DNA from: Oscillospiraceae bacterium
GTDB taxonomy: Bacteria; Bacillota; Clostridia; Oscillospirales; CAG-272
Direction of reading: 5' to 3'
DNA length: 7,247 nucleotides
Assembly (NCBI GenBank): GCA_015065205.1
Contig: SVQS01000092.1
Location: forward strand, 1-7,247
The position numbers and the translations under genes are program-made. The notes under the pieces are model-generated. The model had not been told where the DNA came from and did not search any database. It was given only the letters and a program-made list of their open reading frames with translations. Of this stretch, positions 1 through 5,564 are shown piece by piece (position 1 is the stretch's first letter; each line of letters starts with the position of its first letter).

Positions 1-1
1 T

Positions 2-30
2 ATTATACTACTTTGTTTTTGCTTTTTCAA
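2..30 (-). promoter_or_regulatory. Probable sigma-A promoter reading left out of the window
   Basis: On the minus strand a -35 box TTGAAA (25-30) is followed after exactly 17 bases by a perfect -10 box TATAAT (2-7). Transcription would leave the window to the left, so a gene divergent from the one at 101 is expected just outside. The spacing and five of six -35 matches are seen directly; the target gene is not visible. The plus strand also has a TATACT at 4-9 that could be a -10 box for the gene at 101, but its -35 would lie off the window. Confidence 0.5.
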
Positions 31-32
31 GA

Positions 33-67
33 GGAAACCCCTCTTTTTTTGCAAAAAAGAGGGCTCC
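33..67. repeat. T/A-rich intergenic hairpin, possible distant copy of the window's repeat family
   Basis: Positions 39-49 pair perfectly with 53-63 (11 bp, loop TGC), and GGA/TCC at 33-35 and 65-67 can extend the stem. The arm runs CCC-T-C followed by a run of T, and the other arm is its complement. Neither strand has a convincing U-tract after the stem. It resembles the hairpins at 2842-2878 and 7090-7123: G/C-rich foot, T6/A6 at the tip, 3-4 base loop. The sequence match is loose, so membership of that repeat family is tentative. It lies in the 5' leader of the gene at 101. Confidence 0.45.
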
Positions 68-100
68 AAATAGAGGAAACAGAAAGGCGGCAGAACAGAT

Positions 101-1252
101 ATGGAAACAGAATTTCAAAAAGCAGTTGGAAAAGGCATAGGCGAGGTTATGCGCGATATAGCCGATTTTCTTTCCACGCCCTTTGTTATCAACGAGGAAA
201 GACAACTCGATCTGTGCACACTTGTCCCCGATTTGAATATGCATGAGCAGTTCTCCTTTGCGCTTCTTTCCGAGGCACACACCCAAGGATGGGAGCCCGA
301 GACTGCCGAGAACTTCTATCGCCACGCCTGCGGTAAGGTTGTTGCCCCCGAGGTTGTTTCCTCAATGCTTGCGGCTTTTCGTGACCGCACGAGCAAAGAA
401 TATCGCGCATACGCGCAGAAGTATAGCAATCGCTTCACAGCGCTCGACGGCTCTTATTGGTCAACCGTGTTGGCTCTCGGCATCGATGCCGGGCAGGTCA
501 GCGAGGTGATGCAGTATCTGCGCTTGTTTACGGTTTGCCTGATGGAGTTTGCCTATATGGAGGACCGCAACCCCGATGCTACTTATACGTGGTGCTACTA
601 CGACTCTTTTCGCCAAATGTTAGATGAGCTTTTGGCAGAGCCCGATCCCGAACCGCTCCCTCTCAAGGTGCGTGCTTTGGGCGGCAGTGCGGGTAAACGA
701 GAGCAGGATTCCTACTATCTTTCACTCGGCGTTGATATTGAAAACCCCAATCTTGACCGCTTGGCGCGCGGAATTCAGCTGGATATCGTGCTCAAGGACA
801 AGGAAGGACAGGTTATTACGACCATTAAGGATAAGCTCGAATCTCTTGACCCCGGTGCTATTTATCACTACGGTGTAACGCGCAAGATTCGCGGAAACGC
901 AGTAGCAAGCTTCTCGGCAACGGCAAAGGCTTCGGGGCATCTCAAGTTGCAAACTCCTATTATGAAGCACATTGACCTTTCCGAGCTTCGCCTCAAGAAG
1001 AACGGTGAGGGTATGCACTTCTCGGGCACAATGACAGGGAAATATGATACCCCTCTGCGTTCTATGACGCTGCACTATCAATTCCTCTCCGCACAGAACA
1101 AGATTCTGGGCGGTGGCAGTGAATGGGTGCTCGACGGTCTGGAGCCCGGCGGTACACGTCGTGTTGATTCCAAAATCGCGCTCCCCATCGATGGTGCCAA
1201 AAAGGTGGTCTACTCCGTCGATTTTGACGTGGTGCAACTGTTGGAAGAATAA
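101..1252 (+). CDS. Hypothetical cytosolic protein with helical N-terminal half and two FxLYB-like beta-sandwich repeats
   Basis: I do not recognise a named family for the full 383-residue protein. Residues 1-180 look mostly alpha-helical and rich in aromatic residues, with no signal peptide or membrane segment. Residues about 205-277 and 295-380 look like two beta-strand repeats: each has a 'structural strand, turn, DIVLKDKEGQVI' or 'LHYQFLSAQNKILGGG' pattern followed by L-x-PG (LDPG at 249-252, LEPG at 347-350). That is the pattern of FxLYB-type domains, which often occur in extracytoplasmic proteins, yet this one has no export signal. The start at 101 is chosen for its frame and a weak purine-rich site (AAAGGCGG, 83-90), about 10 bases upstream. 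It is monocistronic and converges on the gene at 1293-1949. Function unknown; coding is secure, domain call is moderate. Confidence 0.85.
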   Translation: METEFQKAVGKGIGEVMRDIADFLSTPFVINEERQLDLCTLVPDLNMHEQFSFALLSEAHTQGWEPETAENFYRHACGKVVAPEVVSSMLAAFRDRTSKEYRAYAQKYSNRFTALDGSYWSTVLALGIDAGQVSEVMQYLRLFTVCLMEFAYMEDRNPDATYTWCYYDSFRQMLDELLAEPDPEPLPLKVRALGGSAGKREQDSYYLSLGVDIENPNLDRLARGIQLDIVLKDKEGQVITTIKDKLESLDPGAIYHYGVTRKIRGNAVASFSATAKASGHLKLQTPIMKHIDLSELRLKKNGEGMHFSGTMTGKYDTPLRSMTLHYQFLSAQNKILGGGSEWVLDGLEPGGTRRVDSKIALPIDGAKKVVYSVDFDVVQLLEE

Positions 1253-1258
1253 AAGAGA

Positions 1259-1287
1259 AAACAGCCAGTGCATCGCATTGGCTGTTT
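1259..1287. terminator. Bidirectional hairpin terminator between convergent genes
   Basis: Positions 1259-1271 pair with 1275-1287 around the loop ATC, giving a 13-bp stem whose foot is AAACAGCCA/TGGCTGTTT. The one imperfect pair (G1268/T1278) is a G-U wobble on the plus strand and an A-C mismatch on the minus strand. The plus tail is short (UUU then GCAUAUU); the minus tail is U-rich (UUUUCUCUUUUAUUC). It lies 6 bases after the stop of the plus gene and 5 bases from the stop of the minus gene, so it can serve both. Confidence 0.8.
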
Positions 1288-1292
1288 GCATA

Positions 1293-1949
1293 TTACCGAA
1301 AATGCATATCGGAATACACGTATTCCATGACGGCGTCGGGGTAGGTGTCGTCTAAATACTGTTCCCACTTATTTGAGGGGGGCAGAGACGAGGCTCTTTC
1401 TTTCCAGCGAAAAATGGCAGATGCCGATATGATAAGATTGAATGCCATAAAAGCCGAGCACGCAACGCAAAAAATGTGCCATCTGCGTGAATGCATACGC
1501 CGCAAAAGTTTTTTAAGTGTTGGATAAACAAGACCAACAAACAGCATTCCGAGCGTACCCCAAAGGATCATCATCTGCGCGCTGACGCGCCCCCCGAGGT
1601 TAAGCGTGTGCGAGGAATAATCCCACGAGACCGAGCCAAAGGTGCTTTCTTGAAAGAGACTTGTGAAATATTCCACCGCACCGCCTACGGCAGCAAAGAC
1701 CAAAAATTGCAATACGAGTGAGCGGCGTGGCAAAAAACGCGCCACAATGAATAGAGCAACCGCCCCTACGCCGTAGACAGTGCAAAAGGGACCCACCACC
1801 GTTGCTGAGTGGTCTACCCACTCGCCTGTGAGTACGATGTGCCAAAGCCCTTCTATCACAAAACCGAGAATACTTCCAAGGAAAAACACCCAAAAGAGTT
1901 CCGCATATCCCCAAAACAAACGGCGTGCAAGTGTTTTTTTCTCTTGCAT
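1293..1949 (-). CDS. CmpB-type (putative ABC-transporter type IV) integral membrane protein
   Basis: This 218-residue protein fits the family usually labelled 'putative ABC transporter permease, type IV / CmpB' (Pfam ABC_trans_CmpB), common in Clostridia. About five membrane segments are visible: roughly 16-38, 52-71, 77-97, 124-146 and 157-179. Family landmarks are GPFCTVYGVGA (53-63), VEYFTS (92-97), and the loop SWDYS...NLGGR (108-121). The tail TYPDAVMEY...DMHF (202-217) also matches the family's usual YPD...M ending. No ATP-binding subunit is nearby, so a transporter role is not supported here. The start is set by AAGGAG (1956-1961) six bases upstream. It is divergent from the nuclease-like gene at 2043 across 93 bases and appears monocistronic. 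Function of the family is not established. Confidence 0.88.
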   Translation of the reverse strand: MQEKKTLARRLFWGYAELFWVFFLGSILGFVIEGLWHIVLTGEWVDHSATVVGPFCTVYGVGAVALFIVARFLPRRSLVLQFLVFAAVGGAVEYFTSLFQESTFGSVSWDYSSHTLNLGGRVSAQMMILWGTLGMLFVGLVYPTLKKLLRRMHSRRWHIFCVACSAFMAFNLIISASAIFRWKERASSLPPSNKWEQYLDDTYPDAVMEYVYSDMHFR

Positions 1950-2042
1950 ATTGTTCTCCTTCGTTTGTTTTTTTGAGGATAGTATGCGCTTTTTTACACA
2001 CGTTATGTTTTGATAAAAAATCCATTTGAAAGGAGACTGTCA
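1950..2042. promoter_or_regulatory. Divergent intergenic region, promoters not clear
   Basis: Both genes flanking this 93-base stretch start here, so it must hold two promoters or overlapping ones. On the plus strand TTTACA (1993-1998) is a plausible -35 box, but the best -10-like match (GATAAA, 2012-2017) is too close. On the minus strand TACTAT (1980-1985 region) is -10-like with no good -35. GAAAGGAG at 2028-2034 is a strong ribosome binding site 8 bases before the ATG at 2043. No operator-like palindrome was seen. Confidence 0.4.
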
Positions 2043-2834
2043 ATGGCGACCAAATATCAGGATATTATATATAGTGTTGATGATGCGCACAAGGCGCGCT
2101 TTGACCGCCTCTGTCGAGAGGCCGCGTCCGCACCGCGCGGAAGTGGCGACGAGGGCATTGGAACGCTCGGCGAAAAACGTATGCACGCTATCATTAAGCG
2201 ATACATCTGCGAGGATCACGCCTGCCACGAGGTTGGTTTGCTCGATACGGGATACGTTTCTGACGTGCGTATTGGAAACGATGTTTACGAGGTGCAAACG
2301 GGCGCGTTTTATCCTATGAAAAAGAAGATCGCACACTACATAGAAAACACCGATTGCACCGTTACGGTCGTTCACCCCATTTCAGTGGAACGCTTTGTGA
2401 CGTGGGTGGACTCAAAAACAGGAGATATGACACCGCGCAAAAGGTCTCCCAAGCGTGAGCGCGCCATTCATCTGTTGCCCGAGCTTTACTGCTTGCTTCC
2501 GCATCTTGGCAACCAGCGGTTACGTTTTCGCCTTTTGATGATCGAAGAAGAAGATTTCCGCACTCTGACGGGGCGTAAGGAGAACCGCAAGCGCGGCGCG
2601 CGACTCTACGAGCGGATGCCACTCTCTCTTTTGGGCGAGATAGAGTTTTCATCACCTGTCGATTTTGCCGTCTTTCTGCCGCCTGACCTGCCGTCTCCTT
2701 TCACCGTAAAGGACTTCGCTCAAAGAACAGGTCTGCGAGGCAGAGATGCCTATTCCGCAGTGCACGTTCTCGAAAAACTTGGACTGATTACCAAAGCCGA
2801 ACCCATCGGACGCGCGATGGCGTTTAGAATTTAA
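2043..2834 (+). CDS. Nuclease-like protein: PD-(D/E)XK core of the E-x-Q type with C-terminal winged helix
   Basis: The 263-residue product has the layout of a PD-(D/E)XK nuclease fold: a helix with E44 (TLGEKRMHAIIKRY), then D74 on a strand (VSDVRI), then E83-V-Q85 on the next strand (VYEVQTG), then a basic helix with K93-K95. The usual third residue, lysine, is Q85; E-x-Q variants are known, for example in CoiA-type proteins. Residues 147-200 (ELYCLLPHLG..., RKRGARLYERMP) are a conserved-looking middle segment. From memory, similar stand-alone hypothetical proteins are widespread in Clostridia. Residues about 219-263 (PFTVKDFAQRTGL...VLEKLGLI) form a winged helix-turn-helix. The ATG at 2043 has GAAAGGAG at 2028-2034, so a longer reading from TTG at 2010 is rejected. 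No partner gene is adjacent. A DNA-acting role is likely; activity and substrate are unknown. Confidence 0.85.
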   Translation: MATKYQDIIYSVDDAHKARFDRLCREAASAPRGSGDEGIGTLGEKRMHAIIKRYICEDHACHEVGLLDTGYVSDVRIGNDVYEVQTGAFYPMKKKIAHYIENTDCTVTVVHPISVERFVTWVDSKTGDMTPRKRSPKRERAIHLLPELYCLLPHLGNQRLRFRLLMIEEEDFRTLTGRKENRKRGARLYERMPLSLLGEIEFSSPVDFAVFLPPDLPSPFTVKDFAQRTGLRGRDAYSAVHVLEKLGLITKAEPIGRAMAFRI

Positions 2835-2841
2835 GAAGCGT

Positions 2842-2878
2842 GCGGGGAAACCTTTTTTGAGAAAAAAGGTTTCCCCGC
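2842..2878. repeat. Long perfect hairpin, 5' half of intergenic repeat copy A
   Basis: Positions 2842-2858 pair perfectly with 2862-2878 (17 bp, loop GAG); a U-G pair and a G-C pair can extend the foot to 2840/2880. The arm is GC-GGGG-AAACC-T6 and its complement. It begins 7 bases after the stop of the nuclease-like gene, so it may end or protect that transcript, but no U-tract follows on the plus strand, so it is not a canonical terminator. The same kind of hairpin recurs at 7090-7123 and, as a 3' half only, at 6031-6038. Confidence 0.75.
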
Positions 2879-2879
2879 G

Positions 2880-2943
2880 CCCCTTCCAAAAAACTCTCGA
2901 ACAAGGAAATAAGATAGCCCTCGCTCCAAGCAGAACGAGGGCT
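2880..2943. repeat. 64-bp intergenic repeat, copy A
   Basis: This stretch aligns without gaps to 6042-6105, and I count 54 of 64 identical bases. The shared parts are CCCCTTCCAAAAA at the left, ACAAGGAAATAAGA in the middle and a CCCTCGCTCC...GAACGAGGGCT hairpin at the right. Both copies lie between convergent genes in the same orientation, with the hairpin end nearest the minus-strand stop codon. The left end abuts the long hairpin at 2842-2878, and together they look like one composite unit. Confidence 0.8.
2916..2943 (-). terminator. Terminator of the padR-DUF2812 operon
   Basis: On the minus strand AGCCCUCGUUC (2943-2933) pairs with GAGCGAGGGCU (2926-2916) around a 6-base loop, an 11-bp stem including one U-G wobble. 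The tail AUCUUAUUUCC is moderately U-rich. It begins 6 bases past the stop codon at 2950. On the plus strand the wobble becomes a C-A mismatch and no U-tract follows, which fixes the working strand as minus. Confidence 0.75.
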
Positions 2944-2949
2944 GATGCT

Positions 2950-4281
2950 TTAGTTGGAATTTACTTTTTCGCGAATGAGTTGTTTTTGCTCGGCGGTAAG
3001 CTCCCAATCGACAGATATTTCAAGGATATACTTATCGTAGCAGATGAGGAAGGCATTATCCGATTCTCCGTTTCGGTAGAGTTCCCAAGCCTTGTTTGCT
3101 CCCCAAGCCGTTGCATCGGTTTCCACATATTCGTATGTGGAGTTCCATCCTTTCCATTCATCATAATGATGGTAAAGCGTATCCGCTACAAAATCATAGA
3201 GGAACGGCATCTTCACTTCGGTGATGGTGTATTGCATCGTGGGAGAATGATCGTAAGTGTTCGGGTGCTGTGAGGAACGGTATTGACCGAGCAGGATAGA
3301 TTCATCGTTGCTATGGGACCTAAGATACGTGCTATCATCAACATTAAGCAGTTCTCCAATGGTGAAGGGAAGCTCATTTGGAGCGTTTTCAAACACGCCG
3401 CTCGCAAGTCCCAGAATCGTCACGAAGGTCACCGCACCTACGAGTACAAAGGCAAGTGTGAAGCTCGCTACAAAGGTCAATGCCTTGTTCGAACCTGCCT
3501 TAACCTTCTTCTTTTTGAGGAATGATTTTACACCGTTTACCAAAGGGAAGCCTGCAAGGAATATCAACACGTATGCGGTCATGTAGAACTGCAAGCCCGT
3601 ATTGGCAAGGGAGATCAGATATAGAACGACCGACACAAGCATAAATACAGCGATTGCAAAGCCGAGCTTTCTGTGTCCGCGCGTTTCAAGGAACACACCT
3701 TGTTCTGCCATAGTCTTTGCTTTTTTGCGCCATACAAAATAGGTGATCAGCTCGGGCAGGGAATAAGCGAAGGCTACGATGCACCACGCCCCCGTGAAGA
3801 GTTTGATCGGGCTTGACAATAAATGGATCGGGTCCCCAAGTAGGGTGCTGATAAAGCTCGCGCCGAGTATAAATCCACAAAACATCATCAAGAAATAGGT
3901 TACAAGTACGGTTTTCTTGACGGAACGATGGATATTTTCAACTTCAAGCGCAGGATCGGTTTCAATCGGCACGGGATCATCATTCTCGTTGTAGAACACC
4001 TGCATCTGTACCGTCTGCGTAGCGAGTTTCCATCCCGAATGCTCACAGAACTCGTTAAACGCCTGTTGCTGCTCGGTAGGTTCGGGTTCAAAATCGGTTA
4101 TGGTGGCATAGTAGGATACCGAGAAGTGTATCTTCTTCGGCTCTATGCGGTGGTAAGTCCAACGGAAAGCGGACATCTTTTCAAGAAGCCATCCTTCCGC
4201 AGCCATCTTTTCAAGATGCGCCTCAATCCCTGTCTTGTCGTAAAAGGTGAAAAATTCAACTTTCTTTAGAGTATCTTTCAT
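2950..4281 (-). CDS. DUF2812 family membrane protein, partner of PadR
   Basis: The N-terminal 100 or so residues match the DUF2812 domain: an opening KVEFFTFYDKTGIEAHLEKMAAEGW (split here as KVEFFTFYDKTG and LEKMAAEGWLLEKM), followed by FSVSYYATITDFEP and a G-W-K-L segment at 83-86. Five membrane segments follow at roughly 123-145, 160-182, 207-227, 231-253 and 268-293. A soluble tail of about 150 residues (295-443), rich in Tyr, Trp and acidic residues, would lie outside the cell if the N-terminus is inside. Its ATG overlaps the padR stop by four bases (ATGA, 4278-4281) and has AAAGGAGG at 4289-4296, so translation is coupled. DUF2812 genes are regularly found behind padR; their function is unknown. 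A membrane or envelope sensor/effector controlled by the PadR protein is inference. Confidence 0.9.
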   Translation of the reverse strand: MKDTLKKVEFFTFYDKTGIEAHLEKMAAEGWLLEKMSAFRWTYHRIEPKKIHFSVSYYATITDFEPEPTEQQQAFNEFCEHSGWKLATQTVQMQVFYNENDDPVPIETDPALEVENIHRSVKKTVLVTYFLMMFCGFILGASFISTLLGDPIHLLSSPIKLFTGAWCIVAFAYSLPELITYFVWRKKAKTMAEQGVFLETRGHRKLGFAIAVFMLVSVVLYLISLANTGLQFYMTAYVLIFLAGFPLVNGVKSFLKKKKVKAGSNKALTFVASFTLAFVLVGAVTFVTILGLASGVFENAPNELPFTIGELLNVDDSTYLRSHSNDESILLGQYRSSQHPNTYDHSPTMQYTITEVKMPFLYDFVADTLYHHYDEWKGWNSTYEYVETDATAWGANKAWELYRNGESDNAFLICYDKYILEISVDWELTAEQKQLIREKVNSN

Positions 4282-4601
4282 TGGGTGTCCTCCTTTCCCA
4301 TAATGCGCTGATAGTCCGAAACAAGACTATTCAAGCGTTTGTACTCGTTATCAAGTAGCTCTCGTCCTTTGTCGGTGAGGATATAACATCTGCGCCTGCC
4401 CTCCGCTTTGGTTTCCTTTATCATATCTGCATCAAGGAACTGCTCAAGAAGGTTATACAGCGTTCCCGAACCGACCTTCACTCTGCCGTCCGTCATCTGA
4501 GGCACTTTATCCATAATGTCCATTCCGTAACACTCGGCACAAAGACAAAGAAGGATATAGTACATCTGCTCTGTCAAGGTTTGAAATTTTGCTCTTGGCA
4601 T
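4278..4601 (-). CDS. PadR family transcriptional repressor
   Basis: The 107-residue protein is a typical short PadR regulator: EQMYYILLCL (11-20), a YGMDIMDKV segment (25-33), the recognition helix and wing region VGSGTLYNLLEQFLDADMI (43-61), GRRRCYILTDKGRELL (68-83), then a short C-terminal dimerisation helix. PadR proteins bind DNA as dimers and often repress their own operon. The ATG at 4601 is chosen because GGAGGT (4611-4616) lies 9 bases upstream; an in-frame ATG at 4634 precedes that site, falls beside an operator palindrome and about 6 bases after the predicted transcription start, so it is unlikely. It is the first gene of a two-gene operon with the DUF2812 protein. Two matching palindromes in the promoter point to autoregulation. 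Confidence 0.93.
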   Translation of the reverse strand: MPRAKFQTLTEQMYYILLCLCAECYGMDIMDKVPQMTDGRVKVGSGTLYNLLEQFLDADMIKETKAEGRRRCYILTDKGRELLDNEYKRLNSLVSDYQRIMGKEDTQ

Positions 4602-4618
4602 CGTATGATCACCTCCAT

Positions 4619-4633
4619 TGTCGAATATCGACA
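4619..4633. promoter_or_regulatory. Palindromic operator, downstream site of padR
   Basis: TGTCGA-ATA-TCGACA is a perfect 6+3+6 palindrome. It would lie at about +6 to +20 of the padR transcript, between the promoter and the ribosome binding site. It shares the core TCGAATATCGA with the site at 4653-4667, 34 bases away centre to centre. The flanks give ATGT...ACAA, close to the ATGT...ACAT pattern reported for PadR sites. Binding by the adjacent PadR is inference. Confidence 0.65.
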
Positions 4634-4645
4634 TTCTGTATTTAT

Positions 4646-4674
4646 ATTATAATATCGAATATCGATAATGTCAA
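4646..4674 (-). promoter_or_regulatory. Consensus sigma-A promoter of the padR-DUF2812 operon
   Basis: On the minus strand a perfect TTGACA (4669-4674) and a perfect TATAAT (4646-4651) are separated by exactly 17 bases (4652-4668). The expected transcript start near 4639 gives a leader of about 38 bases to the padR ATG. The spacer is almost entirely filled by an operator palindrome, so a bound repressor would directly block RNA polymerase. A promoter this strong fits a gene that is normally held off. Confidence 0.88.
4653..4667. promoter_or_regulatory. Palindromic operator inside the padR promoter spacer
   Basis: TATCGA-ATA-TCGATA is a perfect 6+3+6 palindrome lying wholly inside the 17-base spacer between the -35 and -10 boxes. 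Its 11-base core matches the downstream site at 4619-4633. The position between the boxes is classic for repression by exclusion of RNA polymerase. Assignment to PadR rests on proximity and on the duplicated site. Confidence 0.7.
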
Positions 4675-4802
4675 GAGGTTTTCTGAAAAATTCACAGATA
4701 AGCAATATTATTTTCTTTTGTATCTGCTTTTATTATCTTTAATTTTTGTTTTAGAATTTTATGTTGTTCAAATAATTTTTATTGTAATACGATAAATTAC
4801 TA
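4675..4802. other. AT-rich divergent spacer with no gene
   Basis: Between the two divergent promoters lies a stretch dominated by A and T, with long runs of T on the plus strand. An open frame crosses it but has no ribosome binding site, runs over the padR promoter and has low-complexity content, so it is not called. No hairpin terminator or further palindrome was found. It marks the left edge of the AT-richer segment that holds the DUF2975 operon. Confidence 0.5.
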
Positions 4803-4831
4803 TTGACAAATGATAAAGTTGGTGCTATAAT
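4803..4831 (+). promoter_or_regulatory. Consensus extended -10 sigma-A promoter of the DUF2975 operon
   Basis: A perfect TTGACA (4803-4808) and a perfect TATAAT (4826-4831) are spaced by 17 bases, and TGC directly before the -10 box makes it an extended -10 promoter. The predicted start near 4838 leaves a leader of about 36 bases. GGAGGT at 4860-4865 is the ribosome binding site. No clear palindrome overlaps it, so the operator of the YozG-like regulator, if it acts here, is not obvious. Confidence 0.88.
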
Positions 4832-4873
4832 ACTAATATCAAACAAAAAGCAGTTAAATGGAGGTACAAATGA

Positions 4874-5359
4874 ATGAATGAAAAAATATTAAGCGCATTA
4901 ACAAGGACTGCAATTATAATAATCGGAATATGCGGACTGTTAACTTGCTTGCTTTGGGTTCCTATGAGCATTGGAAAAGGCTCACTTGAAGAACTTTCGT
5001 GGACAATGTTTAATACTTCCGAGTTTTGGATTCAATATGTATTCCATTGGATAGTATCGCTACCTTGTTTTTGGTTGTTGGTTATTGCGTGGCAAATAAC
5101 CTTGGATATGGATAAAGGAAGATTGTTTTTATCTAAAAATGCGTTTCGTGTAAATCGTGCAACGATTATCTTGATTATAGATATTATTGCTTTCGTGATT
5201 GGCAATATTATTTTTGCATTGTTAGGATGGAGTTCGTGGTTTGTTTTGCACATTTTTGTTGCCATAACAGGATTAGTACTTTCAATTTTTATGTATATCC
5301 TTTCAAAATATTTGATGCGTGCCGCTATATTACAAGAGGAGAGTGATCTGACGGTATGA
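4874..5359 (+). CDS. DUF2975 family four-helix membrane protein (YoaS-like)
   Basis: The 161-residue protein fits the DUF2975 family, whose Bacillus member YoaS is encoded next to the regulator YozG. Four membrane segments are visible at about 12-32, 53-75, 97-118 and 123-147. The loop DKGRLFLSKNAFRVNR (80-95) and the end LQEESDLTV (153-161) are the family's hallmark parts. The ATG at 4874 is 8 bases after GGAGGT (4860-4865). It lies in an ATGAATGAATGA run, where the ATG at 4870 in another frame would give only a three-residue peptide. Its stop overlaps the start of the regulator by four bases (5356-5359). The function of DUF2975 is unknown; the pairing suggests that the membrane protein and the regulator work as one switch, which is inference. 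Confidence 0.9.
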   Translation: MNEKILSALTRTAIIIIGICGLLTCLLWVPMSIGKGSLEELSWTMFNTSEFWIQYVFHWIVSLPCFWLLVIAWQITLDMDKGRLFLSKNAFRVNRATIILIIDIIAFVIGNIIFALLGWSSWFVLHIFVAITGLVLSIFMYILSKYLMRAAILQEESDLTV

Positions 5360-5562
5360 TTGTAATACGAATAGATGTAATGCTTGCAAAACGAAAAATG
5401 AGTGTGACCGAACTGACAGAATGCGTGGGTATAACGATGGCTAATGTTTCTTTGCTAAAAAACGGCAAAGTAAAGGCGATTAAGCTCTCGACATTAGAGA
5501 AAATATGCGAAGTATTAGATTGTCAACCCGGCGATATTTTAGAGTATGTAAAGGAGGATTAA
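5356..5562 (+). CDS. YozG-like small Xre/Cro-type helix-turn-helix regulator
   Basis: The 68-residue protein is almost entirely a single helix-turn-helix domain (HTH_26/Xre type): IDVMLAKRKMSVTELTECVG (6-25), recognition region ITMANVSLLKNGKVKAIKL (26-44), then STLEKICEVLDCQPGDILEY (45-64). The CQPGDILEY ending is typical of the YozG group encoded beside DUF2975 proteins. The start overlaps the upstream stop as ATGA, and AGGAG (5337-5341) sits 14 bases upstream, rather far, so it probably relies on translational coupling. The stop at 5560-5562 lies only two bases before the lipoprotein ATG, and the lipoprotein's ribosome binding site is inside its last codons. It likely regulates its own operon, by family analogy. 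Confidence 0.92.
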   Translation: MIVIRIDVMLAKRKMSVTELTECVGITMANVSLLKNGKVKAIKLSTLEKICEVLDCQPGDILEYVKED

Positions 5563-5564
5563 AG

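Noticed and set aside
722..1291. 189-codon open frame on the minus strand inside the gene at 101-1252
   Set aside because: It lies opposite a well-supported plus gene, starts inside the terminator hairpin, has no ribosome binding site and an unconvincing composition. It is a shadow frame.
2010..2042. Upstream TTG start for the nuclease-like gene
   Set aside because: The strong site GAAAGGAG (2028-2034) lies inside this extension and is well placed for the ATG at 2043.
1600..2043. 147-codon minus-strand frame overlapping the CmpB-like gene and the divergent spacer
   Set aside because: Runs through both promoters and the ribosome binding sites and gives Cys/Arg/His-rich nonsense; the CmpB-like frame has clear family motifs instead.
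2842..2878. Canonical rho-independent terminator for the nuclease-like gene
   Set aside because: The stem is very strong but the plus-strand tail is GCGCCCC, with no U-tract; it is listed as a repeat hairpin instead.
4602..4634. Upstream ATG start for padR at 4634
   Set aside because: It precedes the ribosome binding site GGAGGT (4611-4616), falls within a few bases of the predicted transcription start and would encode residues not typical of PadR proteins.
4589..4795. 68-codon plus-strand frame across the padR promoter
   Set aside because: No ribosome binding site, overlaps the padR start and promoter, and the translation is a low-complexity product of AT-rich DNA.
5505..5564. Upstream ATG start for the lipoprotein
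   Set aside because: Lies inside the regulator gene, lacks a ribosome binding site and would place 20 polar residues before the signal peptide.
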